A stretch of DNA of 64,000 nucleotides. Origin: Streptomyces griseoincarnatus (GTDB lineage: Bacteria > Actinomycetota > Actinomycetes > Streptomycetales > Streptomycetaceae). Both the position numbers and the translations under genes were made by a program. Shown piece by piece: positions 29,854 through 39,400 of this stretch. Under the pieces are notes generated by a model that did not search any database, was not told the DNA's origin, and saw nothing but the letters and a program-made list of their open reading frames with translations. Each line of letters starts with the position of its first letter. The first letter of the stretch is position 1. The DNA lies in contig BMTH01000010.1 of NCBI GenBank assembly GCA_014649575.1, positions 62,001 to 126,000 on the forward strand. The letters run 5' to 3'.

Positions 29854-30213
29854 TCAGCCTCCCCAGATGTCGAACAGCCGCACCTCGAGCACGGCCAGCA
29901 CCACGCCGCTCGCGGCGACGGTCACCGAACCCCAGCGGGTGCGCTCGCCCAGCGACAGGAAGCCCGCCGCCGGGACGCAGGCGGCCGAGCCCAGCAGATA
30001 CGCCACGAAGATCGTCGTGCCCTGCCCCGGCTTCTCGCCCCGGGCCAGCTGCACGATCCCGACCACCAGCTGCACCAGCGCCAGCAGTGTGACCACCGCC
30101 ATGCCGATGAAATGCCAGTCCTTCGTCGGCTGGTCACGGTAGGCGGCCCAGCCGCACCAGGCGGCGAGCAGCAGCGCGGCGACAGCGGTCACCACGGTCA
30201 GGACATCCAGCAT
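29854..30213 (-). CDS. Small integral membrane protein (four helices), first gene of a coupled pair
   Basis: 119 residues from ATG 30213. Helices at about 3-23 (LTVVTAVAALLLAAWCGWAA), 36-55, 70-88 and 95-112. Between helices 2 and 3 is a short ARGEKPGQGT loop. No family recognised. Spacing to the following gene is one base, so translation is coupled. Confidence 0.8.
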   Translation of the reverse strand: MLDVLTVVTAVAALLLAAWCGWAAYRDQPTKDWHFIGMAVVTLLALVQLVVGIVQLARGEKPGQGTTIFVAYLLGSAACVPAAGFLSLGERTRWGSVTVAASGVVLAVLEVRLFDIWGG

Positions 30214-30307
30214 GGCAGGGAGCCTATTACGCCGGAAAAGCCGCGCTCACCCCGGCCCCGAGGCCGCCGTTCCCGGTCCGGGCCGACGGCCCCGTAGGGT
30301 CGATGGC

Positions 30308-30958
30308 ATGACCATTCATGCGCGTGCCCTGCTGTTCGACAACGACGGAACCCTCGTGTCCTCACTGGACTCCGTCAACCGCTGCTGGACCCGGTGGGCG
30401 GTGGAGTACGGGCTGACGGCCGAGGACTTCGCGCGGATCGGGCTGCACGGCCGGCCGGCCGCCGAGATAGCCGCCGACCTGCTGCCCGCCCACGTCGTGC
30501 CGCAGGCCGTCGCGCGCATCGAGGACCTGGAGGTGGAGGACGTCGCCGACGGCGGGGTCGGCCTGCTGCCCGGGACCAAGGAGTTCCTCGCCGGGCTGCC
30601 CGCCGAGCGCTGGGCCGTGGTCACCTCCGCCACCCGGCGGCTCGCCGAGGCCCGGCTGGGCGCCGTCGGCATCCTGCCCAAGACGCTGGTCGCCGCCGAC
30701 GACATCACCCGCGGCAAGCCCGACCCCGAGCCCTACCTGCTCGCCGCGCGCACGCTCGGCGTCGACCCCGCCGACTGCGTCGTCTTCGAGGACGCCCCCG
30801 CCGGACTCCAGGCCGGCCGCGCCGCCGGCATGACGACCGTGGCCTTGGCCACAACCCACCGCGCCGAGGAGCTGACCGCCGACCTGGTCGTGAAGGACCT
30901 GTCGGCCCTGTCCGCACTGGTCACGGAAGCCGGGATCGAGATCGCCGCGCGCCCCTGA
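30308..30958 (+). CDS. HAD-family phosphatase (sugar-phosphatase type)
   Basis: 216 residues. HAD motif I LLFDNDGTLV with Asp11 and Asp13 at residues 9-18 (nucleophile and acid), a helical cap (about residues 20-85), motif II VVTSATRRLAEARL, motif III Lys in GKPDPEPYLLAARTLG, and motif IV CVVFEDAPAGLQAG with the metal-binding Asp. The arrangement is that of beta-phosphoglucomutase or 2-deoxyglucose-6-phosphatase-like proteins. ATG at 30308 chosen because the motif comes at once after it. Confidence 0.92.
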   Translation: MTIHARALLFDNDGTLVSSLDSVNRCWTRWAVEYGLTAEDFARIGLHGRPAAEIAADLLPAHVVPQAVARIEDLEVEDVADGGVGLLPGTKEFLAGLPAERWAVVTSATRRLAEARLGAVGILPKTLVAADDITRGKPDPEPYLLAARTLGVDPADCVVFEDAPAGLQAGRAAGMTTVALATTHRAEELTADLVVKDLSALSALVTEAGIEIAARP

Positions 30959-31040
30959 CGTGCGCGCACGGGTGTCCACGGCTGTCCACCATACGGACGG
31001 CCGGGTCGGTTCAGAAGTGGACGTCTGCTTTACTGACCGC

Positions 31041-31133
31041 ATGACCACGACGAGCGACCGCACCCCTGCGACCGAGGCGACGATGACGCCCGGTGCTCGT
31101 TGTATGTGTCTCCTCCGAATGCGCGCCTTCTAG
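31041..31133 (+). CDS. 30-residue putative leader peptide before metNIQ, with Cys and Met codons at its end
   Basis: ATG 31041 to TAG 31133 encodes MTTTSDRTPATEATMTPG followed by ARCMCLLRMRAF. The last twelve residues contain two Cys and two Met, unlike the rest. Such short ORFs with regulatory amino-acid codons near the stop, followed by hairpins and then the biosynthetic or uptake genes, are the plan of ribosome-mediated attenuators; Cys-rich leader peptides of this sort are known in actinobacteria. It is 213 bp before metN. It is too short to be found by ordinary gene prediction. Whether it is translated is unproven. Confidence 0.65.
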   Translation: MTTTSDRTPATEATMTPGARCMCLLRMRAF

Positions 31134-31233
31134 AGGGCCCCCGCACCGCCTGAGCCTCGCGCCCCGAAGCGAGAGCCGGCTCACGTCCGCTTCCGTGCCC
31201 CGCACGCGCGGCCGAGCCACGCCCCGCGCACGT

Positions 31234-31259
31234 CTCCCGGACCTGCTCATGTCCGGGAG
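31234..31259 (+). promoter_or_regulatory. Hairpin in the metNIQ leader
   Basis: CTCCCGGAC (31234-31242) pairs perfectly with GTCCGGGAG (31251-31259) with an 8-nt loop. It lies 100 bp downstream of the leader ORF stop and 87 bp before metN. It has no U-run. Together with GC-rich sequence around 31140-31200 it could provide alternative folds. The 30959-31345 interval holds only the leader ORF and these structures. Confidence 0.55.
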
Positions 31260-31345
31260 ATCCGTGCCGCCCTGCCGCCATTCCCTGCATGCCACGTGCC
31301 CGGCGCCCACGACGTGCCGCGCACTCGACAGTGACGGAAACCCAC

Positions 31346-32392
31346 GTGATCACCACCTCGGGCCTCACGAAGGTCTATCGGACTCACCGCTCCCGCGGCC
31401 GCGAGGTCACCGCCCTGGACGGCGTCGACCTGCACGTCCGCGAAGGCGAGGTCTACGGCGTCATCGGCCAGTCCGGCGCCGGCAAGTCCTCCCTCATCCG
31501 CTGCGTCAACCTGCTGGAGCGTCCCACCTCGGGCACCGTGACCGTGGCCGGTCAGGACCTCACCGCGCTCGCCGGCCGCGGCCCTCGCGCCGGCCGGGAA
31601 CTCCGCCAGGCGCGCAGCCGCATCGGCATGGTCTTCCAGCACTTCAACCTGCTGTCCTCGCGCACCGTGCAGGACAACGTCGAACTTCCGCTGGAGATCC
31701 TCGGCACGTCAGGGAAGGAACGTTCCCGCAAGGCGCTGGAACTGCTCGACCTGGTCGGCCTCGCCGACAAGGCCAAGTCCTACCCGGCCCAGCTCTCCGG
31801 CGGCCAGAAGCAGCGCGTCGGCATCGCCCGCGCCCTCGCCGGCGACCCCAAGGTGCTGCTCTCCGACGAGGCCACCAGCGCCCTGGACCCGGAGACCACC
31901 CGCTCGATCCTCCAGCTGCTGCGGGACCTCAACCGCCAGCTCGGCCTCACCGTCCTGCTCATCACGCACGAGATGGACGTCGTGAAGTCGATCTGCGACT
32001 CGGCCGCCCTCATGGAGAAGGGCCGCATCGTCGAGTCCGGCACGGTCACCGACCTGCTGGCCACCCCCGGCTCGGAACTCGCCGCCGCGCTGTTCCCCGT
32101 CGGCGGCGAGGCGAGCGGCGACGACCGCACCGTCGTCGACGTGACCTTCCACGGCGAGAGCGCGACCCAGCCGGTCATCTCCCAGCTCTCGCGCACCTAC
32201 AACATCGACATATCGATCCTCGGCGCCGCCATCGACACCGTCGGCGGGCTCCAGGTGGGCCGCATGCGCATCGAACTGCCCGGCCGCTACGAGGACAACG
32301 TCGTGCCCATCGGCTTCCTGCGCGAGCAGGGCCTGCAGATCGACGTCGTCGACCACGACGAGCCCACGCTGGTGAAGGAGGGCGCCAAGTGA
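31346..32392 (+). CDS. metN: Methionine ABC transporter ATP-binding protein
   Basis: 348 residues from GTG 31346, with GACGGAAA before it; GTG 31331 is an alternative. Walker A GQSGAGKSS at residues 41-49, Q-loop in IGMVFQHFNLLSSRTV, signature LSGGQKQRVGIARALA, Walker B VLLSDEATSALD. The C-terminal 75 residues (TFHGESATQPVISQLSRTYN, then DISILGAAIDTVGGLQVGRM) form the NIL regulatory domain that binds methionine and shuts the transporter when the cell has enough. First gene of metNIQ; its stop overlaps metI. Confidence 0.97.
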   Translation: MITTSGLTKVYRTHRSRGREVTALDGVDLHVREGEVYGVIGQSGAGKSSLIRCVNLLERPTSGTVTVAGQDLTALAGRGPRAGRELRQARSRIGMVFQHFNLLSSRTVQDNVELPLEILGTSGKERSRKALELLDLVGLADKAKSYPAQLSGGQKQRVGIARALAGDPKVLLSDEATSALDPETTRSILQLLRDLNRQLGLTVLLITHEMDVVKSICDSAALMEKGRIVESGTVTDLLATPGSELAAALFPVGGEASGDDRTVVDVTFHGESATQPVISQLSRTYNIDISILGAAIDTVGGLQVGRMRIELPGRYEDNVVPIGFLREQGLQIDVVDHDEPTLVKEGAK

Positions 32393-33126
32393 CCTGGTCC
32401 GAGATGCAGCCGCTGCTGGAACAGGCCTGTACCGAGACGCTGGTCATGGTCGGCTGGTCCACCCTGATCGCCGTCGTCGGCGGCCTCCCGCTCGGCATCC
32501 TGCTCGTCCTCACCGACAAGGGCGGACTGCTGCAGAACACCGTGGTGAACAAGGTCATCGGGCAGATCGTGAACGTCGGCCGCTCGCTGCCGTTCATCAT
32601 CCTCATGGTCGCCCTGATGAACTTCACCCGCTGGGTCACCGGCACCACCATCGGCAGCGAGGCCGCGATCGTGCCGCTCGCCATCGGCGGCATCCCCTTC
32701 TTCGCGCGGCTCGTCGAAACCGCCGTGCGCGAGGTGGACCACGGGCTGGTGGAGGCCGTGCAGGCGATGGGCGGCAACACCTGGACCATCGTCCGCAAGG
32801 TCCTCGTCCCCGAGGCGCTGCCCTCGCTGATCGCCTCCACCACCACCACGGTCATCGCGCTCATCGGCTACTCCGCCATGGCCGGCACCGTCGGCGGCGG
32901 CGGGCTCGGCGACCTCGCCGTCCGCTACGGCTACCAGCGCTTCGAGACCGGCCTGATGTGGATCACCGTGGCGATCCTCGCCGTGGTCATCTCGCTGATC
33001 CAGTTCGCCGGCGACTTCGCCGCCCGCGCCCTGCACCGCCGCGGCGCCCGCTCCGGCCCCGGGCCCAGGCTGCGGCTGCTGAAGGGCGAGGAGCCCGCCA
33101 CCGCCGAGGTCGGCAAGGTGGCCTGA
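32389..33126 (+). CDS. metI: Methionine ABC transporter permease
   Basis: 245 residues from GTG 32389, a GTGA overlap with metN; the longer frame upstream is a shadow. Five membrane helices expected. The EAA coupling loop is EAVQAMGGNTWTIVRKVLVP at about residues 121-140. RSLPFIILMVALMNFTRWVT, IVPLAIGGIPFFARL and GYSAMAGTVGGGGLGDLAVR are standard MetI segments. The C-terminal tail (ARSGPGPRLRLLKGEEPATA) is longer than in enterobacteria. Confidence 0.97.
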   Translation: MTWSEMQPLLEQACTETLVMVGWSTLIAVVGGLPLGILLVLTDKGGLLQNTVVNKVIGQIVNVGRSLPFIILMVALMNFTRWVTGTTIGSEAAIVPLAIGGIPFFARLVETAVREVDHGLVEAVQAMGGNTWTIVRKVLVPEALPSLIASTTTTVIALIGYSAMAGTVGGGGLGDLAVRYGYQRFETGLMWITVAILAVVISLIQFAGDFAARALHRRGARSGPGPRLRLLKGEEPATAEVGKVA

Positions 33127-33195
33127 CCCGGCCGCACCCCCCCGACTCCCCGTGCACCAAGACGGGGTCGCACCACCCTAGGAAAGGCACTTTTC

Positions 33196-34023
33196 GTGCG
33201 TAACACCGCCAAGATCACCACCGCTGTCCTCGCCGCCGGAGCCCTCACCCTCGGGCTCTCCGCCTGCGGCTCGGACCAGGACGCCGCCTCCGACACCTCC
33301 GGCCCGCTGGTCGTCGCCGCGAGCCCCGTGCCGCACGCCGAGATCCTGAACTTCGTGAAGGACAACCTCGCGGAAGAGGCCGGGCTCGACCTCGAGGTCA
33401 AGGAGTTCACCGACTACGTCACCCCGAACACCGCGACGGAGGACGGCTCGGTCGGTGCCAACTACTTCCAGACCCAGCCGTACCTCGACGACTTCAACAA
33501 GAAGAACGGCACTCACATCGTGTCGGTCGTCGACGTGCACCTGGAGCCGCTCGGCCTCTACTCGCACAAGGTGAAGAAGGCCGACGAGCTGAAGAGCGGC
33601 GCGACGATCGCGATCCCCAACGACACCGTCAACGAGGGCCGGGCCCTGCAGCTGCTGGCCGCGGGCGGACTGCTCACCCTCAAGGACGGCGTCGGCACCT
33701 CGGCGACCCCCGCGGACATCACCGAGAACCCCAAGAAGCTCACCTTCAAGGAACTCGAGGCCGCCCAGACCCCGCGCTCCCTGGACGACGTCGACGCCGC
33801 CGTGGTCAACGGCAACTACGCCATCGAGGCCGACCTGAAGCCCGCCAAGGACGCCCTGGTCCTGGAAGAGGCGAAGGACAACCCGAACAGCAACCTCCTC
33901 GCTGTCAAGGAGGGCCAGGAGAACGACCCGCGCGTCAAGAAGCTCGCGAAGCTCCTCACCTCGCCCGAGGTGAAGAAGTTCATCGAGGACAAGTACGCCG
34001 GCTCGGTGCTCGCCTCCTTCTGA
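33196..34023 (+). CDS. metQ: Methionine-binding lipoprotein
   Basis: 275 residues from GTG 33196, with GGAAAGG at 33181-33187. Lipoprotein signal with lipobox LSAC, acylated Cys24. NLPA family: LVVAASPVPHAEILNFVKDN, NYFQTQPYLDDFNKKNGTHI, IPNDTVNEGRALQLLAAGGL, DAAVVNGNYAIEADL. It captures methionine at the outer face of the membrane and delivers it to MetI. A 69-bp gap with a short GGGGAGT/ACCCCGTC-like dyad separates it from metI, a common way to raise binding-protein amount. Confidence 0.97.
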   Translation: MRNTAKITTAVLAAGALTLGLSACGSDQDAASDTSGPLVVAASPVPHAEILNFVKDNLAEEAGLDLEVKEFTDYVTPNTATEDGSVGANYFQTQPYLDDFNKKNGTHIVSVVDVHLEPLGLYSHKVKKADELKSGATIAIPNDTVNEGRALQLLAAGGLLTLKDGVGTSATPADITENPKKLTFKELEAAQTPRSLDDVDAAVVNGNYAIEADLKPAKDALVLEEAKDNPNSNLLAVKEGQENDPRVKKLAKLLTSPEVKKFIEDKYAGSVLASF

Positions 34024-34039
34024 TCCGGCCTCGCGCCGG

Positions 34040-34078
34040 CCACGGGGTCCACTCCGCCGCAAGGGGTGGACCCCGTGG
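34040..34078 (+). terminator. Terminator of the metNIQ operon
   Basis: CCACGGGGTCCAC (34040-34052) pairs with GTGGACCCCGTGG (34066-34078), a perfect 13-bp stem with a 13-nt loop, 16 bp after the metQ stop. Confidence 0.85.
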
Positions 34079-34154
34079 TGCGTTCCGGTGCTTTCATGCT
34101 GCATGCTGGGCAGTTCAGCAGCACCCGACGGTCTCTCAGGTTACGGAGCGGCGC

Positions 34155-34793
34155 ATGACGAGCACCTTCCCCGACATCTCCCTCAGCACGGAGCGGTTGG
34201 TGCTGCGTCCCCTCGACGCGGACGACGTCCCCGCCCTCGCCGCGATGATGAGCGACGAGCAGGTGGGCGCCTGGACCGGCGTCCCGCAGCCGTTCACCGA
34301 GGACACCGCCCGCACCTGGATCACCGAGTACGCCCCCGCCGAACGCGCCGCGGGACACGGCCTGGACCTTGCCGTCGCCGAGTTCCTCACCCAGCGCCTG
34401 GTCGGCCTCATCCGGCTCACCCGCACCAACTGGCACGTGCGGTCCACCGAGCTGTCGTACATCGTCGCGCCCTGGGCGCGCGGCGAGGGTTACGCCTCCG
34501 AGGCCGCCCTCGCCACCGCCAAGTGGCTGTTCCGCGACCAGAAGCTCCAGCGCGTCGAACTGCGCACCGCCGCCGACAACACCGCCGCCCAGCAGGTCGC
34601 CCAGAAGATCGGCTGCATCAGCGAGGGCGTGCTGCGCAACGCCTGCATAGCCAGGGTCCGCGGCGAGGACGGAGGCTGGAGCGAGGTCCGCACCGACTAC
34701 ATCGTGTGGAGCCTGCTGCCCGAGGACATCGAGGGCGCGGACGGACAACTGGCCGACAGCGGCGGCTTCCCCGGCTACACCGACTGGAACTGA
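34155..34793 (+). CDS. GNAT-family acetyltransferase, RimJ/RimL type
   Basis: 212 residues. STERLVLRPLDADDVPALAA at residues 9-28 is the standard opening of RimJ/RimL-like acetyltransferases. The acetyl-CoA site is ELSYIVAPWARGEGYASEAA at about residues 98-117. QRVELRTAADNTAAQQVAQK then IGCISEGVLRN completes the fold. Members acetylate ribosomal protein N-termini, amino acids or antibiotics; this one cannot be assigned. It stands between the met and cob genes. Confidence 0.9.
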   Translation: MTSTFPDISLSTERLVLRPLDADDVPALAAMMSDEQVGAWTGVPQPFTEDTARTWITEYAPAERAAGHGLDLAVAEFLTQRLVGLIRLTRTNWHVRSTELSYIVAPWARGEGYASEAALATAKWLFRDQKLQRVELRTAADNTAAQQVAQKIGCISEGVLRNACIARVRGEDGGWSEVRTDYIVWSLLPEDIEGADGQLADSGGFPGYTDWN

Positions 34794-34920
34794 CGTCCGA
34801 GGGGTCTACGGCGGCCCGCACCGGCGCGGCGGCCCATGACCTCACCAGGTAATCTCAGCAGACCGCCTCCGGGCGGCACAGCCGACGACGACCTGCGCAC
34901 ACCTCAGGAGACTGACGACG

Positions 34921-36132
34921 ATGGCCGACCGGGTCACGGTGATCGGCTGGGACGGCTCGCCGCTGACCGACGCGGCACGCGCCGCGCTCGGCGCCGCCAC
35001 GCTGGTCGCCGGCGCAGCACACCACCTGGCGCTTCCCGAGGTGCCCGCCGCGGCCGAGCGGATCCGCCTCGGCTCCGTCTCCCTCGCCGCCCGCCGCATC
35101 GCCGCCCACCGCGGCACCGCGGTCGTGCTCGCCGACGGCGACCCCGGCTTCTTCGGCGTCGTACGCATCCTGCGCGCACCGGAGTTCGGCCTGGAGGTCG
35201 AGGTCGTGCCCGCGGTCTCCTCGGTCGCCGCCGCCTTCGCCCGGGCCGGGATGCCCTGGGACGACGCGGAAGTGGTCGTCGCCCACCCGCGCACCCTGCG
35301 TCGCGCGGTGAACGTGTGCCGGGCCCACACCAAAGTGGCGGTTCTCACCTCGCCCGGTGCCGGACCCGCCGAACTCGGCCTGCTGATGGAAGGCGTCCAC
35401 CGCTCCTTCGTCATCTGCGAGGAACTCGGCACCGAGCACGAACAGGTCACCGTCGTCACCTCCGACAAGGCCGCCGACCACACCTGGCGCGACCCCAACG
35501 TGGTCATCGTCATCGGCGGCCCGGTGGCCTCCGGCGACTCCGCCGGCTGGATCGCCGGACGTAACCCCTCCGCGGGACCGCGCGGCTGGACCCTGCCCGC
35601 CGGGGAGTACGGCGGAGACCTCGGCGAGGGCGAGCGGGAACCCGTGCGCACCGGCCAACTCGCCCGTCTGGGGCCGGGCCTGGGCGACCTGGTCTGGGAC
35701 ATCGGCTGCGGCTCCGGCGCGTTCGCCACCGACGCGGCGCGGGCGGGGGCCGCCGTCATCGCCGTCGACCACGACCGCCACGCCTGCGCCCGCACCGACG
35801 CCGCGGCGCGCCGCCACGGCGTCCAGATGCAGATCGTCCACGGTGCCGCGCCGCAGATCCTGGAGAACCTCCCCGAACCCGACGTGGTCCGGGTCGGCGG
35901 CGGGGGAGCGGCCGTGGTCTCCGCCGTGGCCGACCGCCGTCCGCAGCGCATCGTCACGCACGCCGCGACCCGCGACGCCGCCGAACTGGTCGGCCGGAAC
36001 CTGACGGAGCACGGCTACCGCGTCGAGTGCGCCCTCCTCCAGTCCGTCGAACTCGACACCAGGGCCTGGACGGAGAAGGAACGGAGCGTCGCGTTCCTGC
36101 TCAGCGGGGTACTGCCCGCCCGCGGCCGTTGA
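34921..36132 (+). CDS. cobL: Precorrin-6Y C5,15-methyltransferase (decarboxylating), CbiE-CbiT fusion
   Basis: 403 residues. N-terminal CbiE-type tetrapyrrole methylase domain (about 1-205): VTVIGWDGSPLTDAARAALG, VVLADGDPGFFGVVR (SAM-binding), VPAVSSVAAAFARAGMPWDD. C-terminal CbiT domain (about 215-403) with SAM motif WDIGCGSGAFATDAAR at about residues 258-273. It methylates C5 and C15 and removes a carboxylate during corrin ring synthesis. Ribosome-binding site CAGGAGAC before ATG 34921. The start of a vitamin B12 group with the BluB-CobT fusion and the SUMT gene downstream. Confidence 0.95.
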   Translation: MADRVTVIGWDGSPLTDAARAALGAATLVAGAAHHLALPEVPAAAERIRLGSVSLAARRIAAHRGTAVVLADGDPGFFGVVRILRAPEFGLEVEVVPAVSSVAAAFARAGMPWDDAEVVVAHPRTLRRAVNVCRAHTKVAVLTSPGAGPAELGLLMEGVHRSFVICEELGTEHEQVTVVTSDKAADHTWRDPNVVIVIGGPVASGDSAGWIAGRNPSAGPRGWTLPAGEYGGDLGEGEREPVRTGQLARLGPGLGDLVWDIGCGSGAFATDAARAGAAVIAVDHDRHACARTDAAARRHGVQMQIVHGAAPQILENLPEPDVVRVGGGGAAVVSAVADRRPQRIVTHAATRDAAELVGRNLTEHGYRVECALLQSVELDTRAWTEKERSVAFLLSGVLPARGR

Positions 36133-36499
36133 GCCCCGTAGCCGTCCCCGTGATCGGTTTGTCGTACCGCGCGCGGTAGGCTGGCCGATCGTTGTACCGC
36201 ACTGGTCACCCGACGCTTCGTCGGCCAATGTCCAAAAAGCGCGCCCGTTTTGGGGTGGGTCGTGGTACGGCAGAACCGGAGGACGCGCAACGTGGCGCAG
36301 TCCACAGCGGAACCGTCGCCGATCAAGCTGACGCGACGGCGGTGCGCCCGCGACAATGCCAGTGAATGGCTTTGTCGCCTTTTCGGGCGGGCCGTTCGTG
36401 CCGCTGGGGACGCACGCTCGTTCTTCAGTGGGGGGTGGTCGGCGCGCCGTTCCGGGTGAGCTGGTCGTAGGAGCACTAACCGATGGGCGAGGGGTACGC
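36133..36499 (+). promoter_or_regulatory. 367-bp leader region with nested hairpins before the BluB-CobT gene
   Basis: No gene is convincing here. CCAAAA/TTTTGG is a small stem at 36232-36253. CCGTCGC (36313-36319) pairs with GCGACGG (36333-36339). The most striking stem has GCGACAA (36350-36356) with TTGTCGC (36371-36377) around an inner GCCA/TGGC pair and the GTGAA loop, followed by CTTTTC. Outside it CGCCCG and CGGGCG could extend the stem. This looks like a terminator or attenuator about 120 bp before the start codon. No B12-box consensus for a cobalamin riboswitch is seen. Confidence 0.5.
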
Positions 36500-39400
36500 A
36501 TGACCGACACCGGCCAGGTCCCGGGCGAGGGACTGCCGGAGAACGCAGGCAGGGTGGAGCAGCCGGGCGTCGCCACGCCGGACGCGTACGCCTACCTCTC
36601 CGACGGTCCCGCCGAGGACGAAGACCTGCTGCTGCCGGGCGCCCAGGGCGCCTGGGGCAACGAGATCGCGCCGCCCGCGCCCGCGCCGGTCGTCGAAACG
36701 GTCCACCAGCCGGGCCCGCACGAGACGGACGGCCGCGACAGCGGCTCCGTCGACCTCGGCGGCGTCCGCCCGCCCGAGCCGGAGCAGCCGGCGCCCGCGC
36801 CTTCACCGGCCCCCGCCGCGCCGCGCCGTCCGCTGCACCTCGGCCCGCCGCTGCCCGACCTGTCCGCGAGCCCGGTCCGCTCCCTCGCCGACCGCGGCCC
36901 CGCCGACCTGCCGGCCCGCCAGCCGGGCCCGCCGACCCTCGGCCCCGAGTACCTCGACGTCCCGCACGCGCGGGAGGCCGCGGCACCGCAGGCCGCGCCC
37001 TGGGTCGCCCAGGGCGCGGCGGCTCCGGCAGCCCAGGCCGTGGACGCGGCCCAGGCGGCCGTCGCCCGGGTCGCCACGCAGGCGGTCGGTACGCCGGCCG
37101 CCGCCGAGGGCGAGCAGACGCCTGCGGCGACGTACGGCGAGCAGGGCACGCCGGTCGTGCCGGGACCGGGTGCGCCCGGTGACGCGACGGCCGGTGGCGA
37201 CGCGGGTGCGCCGACGCCGACGGACGTGGCTCCCGGTGAGGCGACCGGGACCGCTCAGCAGGCCGGTGTCCCCGTGGCACCGGAAGCCGTCGCGGACGGA
37301 ACCATGACGCCGGAGGCCGGCCAGGCGCCGGGCGCTGCCGCGACCGGCCCGGGGGAGTCGCAGGACGCGTCTGCCGTGGAGACGGCGGACGCCGGCGCAC
37401 CCGTGCCGTCGCTGGAGGATGCGGAGGCGGCCCAGGATCCGCAGGCCCCGCAGGCCGAGGCGTCGGTCTCCCCGGAGGCCGCGCAGGACACCGGCGGCAC
37501 GGTGGTCGTGCCCGAGCAGGCCCAGGCCCCGGAGTCCGTCGTGGCGGACGGTCAGGACGACGCGGCCCAGGCCGCTGCCGCCGAGACGGCCGCGCCGCGG
37601 ACGACGGAACCGCAGGCGCCCGACGCGCAGGTGGCCGACGCGCAGGTGGCCGCCGACGAGACCGCCGGTGCGCCGGACGCCGGGGCGCAGGAAGCCCCCG
37701 CCGTCGCGGCGGGGACCACCGTGCCCGAGGCCGTCCCGGTCCCTGAGGCGCCCGAAGTGGCCCCGGTGCCGGACGCCGCCGCGGCGCAGGACGCGCGGAC
37801 GCCCGGGGCCCCGGCGACGGAAGCCCCCGACCCCGCCGAACCGGCCACGGAGCCTCCGGTCACCCCCGCGTCCCCGGAGCCCGCGCCGGAGGCCGAGGCC
37901 GTGGTGGCGGAGCACGCCGCCGAGGCGGCCCCCGCCCCCGAAGCGCCGGTGACCTCCGAGCCCGCACCGGCCGCTGCGGGAACCGAGGCTGCGCCCGAGC
38001 CCCAGGCCGTGGCCGTTGCCGAGCCCCAGGCCGCTCCCGAGCCCCAGGCCGCCGGAGAGCCCGTGCCCGCCTCCGGCCCCGTGCAGGGCCCTCAGCAGAC
38101 GCCCGCCCACGCGACCCCGCTCCCCGGCACCCTGCCGCTCGAGCCCGAGGCGGACCAGCCGCTGGGCCAGTTCGTCCCCGTGGACGGCACCGTGCCCTCC
38201 GCGCCGCATCTCGCCCCGACCCCGCCGCAGGGCGTGACGGTCCCCGAGGAAACAGCCCCCGAGGGCGCGCCCGCCGAGGTCCCCGCCGCCACGGCAGCCG
38301 CCGTGCCGGAGGCCGCGCCCGAGGCGGCCCCCGCCCCCGCCGGCGACCAGGTGCCCGCCGCCGTCGTGCCGCCGGCCCCCGCCGCCCCCGCCGAGGCCGA
38401 GGTCGCGCAGAACGCCGACGACCTGGACACCCAGGGCGCCGGTGTGGAGCCCGAGCCGGCGCCGCGGGCGGAGCCGGCCGGCCCCGCCGCCCCCGGGTAC
38501 GCGGACGCCGAGCGCGAGGCCGTCCTCAAGGTGATGCGCGAGCGCCGGGACATCCGCAACGGCTTCCGCAGCGACCCCATCCCGCACGAGGTGCTGCTGC
38601 GCGTCCTGGAGGCCGCCCACACCGCGCCCTCCGTCGGTCACTCGCAGCCCTGGGACTTCGTCGTCATCCGCTCCGAGGAGACCCGCCGCCGGATGCACGA
38701 ACTGGCGACGCGCCAGCGCGAGGCCTACGCCAAGACGCTGCCCAAGGGCCGGGCCAAGCAGTTCAAGGAACTCAAGATCGAGGCCATCCTCGACACCCCG
38801 GTGAACATCGTGGTCACCGCCGACCCCACGCGCGGCGGACGCCACACCCTCGGCCGGCACACCCAGCCGCAGATGGCGCCGTACTCCTCCGCGCTCGCCG
38901 TGGAGAACCTCTGGCTCGCCGCCCGAGCCGAGGGCCTCGGCGTCGGCTGGGTCAGCTTCTTCGACGAGCGCGAGATGGTCCGCGCCCTGGACCTGCCCGA
39001 TCATCTGGAGGTCGTCGCCTACCTGTGCGTCGGCTACGTCGACGAGTTCCCGGACGAGCCCGAGCTGATGCAGGCCGGCTGGTCCAAGCGCCGCCCCCTT
39101 TCCTGGGTGGTGCACGAGGAGACGTACGGCCGCCGCGCCCTGCCCGGAGAGGACCCCCACGACCTGCTTGCCGAGACCGTCGCGCAGATCCGCCCGCTGG
39201 ACGCCAAGGCGCTCGGCGAGGCGTGGGAGCGCCAGAAGCGCATGACCAAGCCGGCCGGAGCGCTCGGCATGCTGGAGATCATCTCCGCCCAGCTGTCGGG
39301 ACTGTCCCGGCAGTGCCCGCCGCCGATCCCGGAGCCCGCGGCCGTCGCGATCTTCGCCGGCGACCACGGGGTGCACGCCCAGGGCGTCACGCCCTGGCCG

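Noticed and set aside
30959-31345. SAM riboswitch before metN
   Set aside because: No SAM-I, SAM-II or SAM-IV core pattern is visible by eye; the leader ORF explains the region better. A covariance search would settle it.
36133-36499. Cobalamin riboswitch before the BluB-CobT gene
   Set aside because: The conserved B12-box text is absent in this leader and in the one before cobL.
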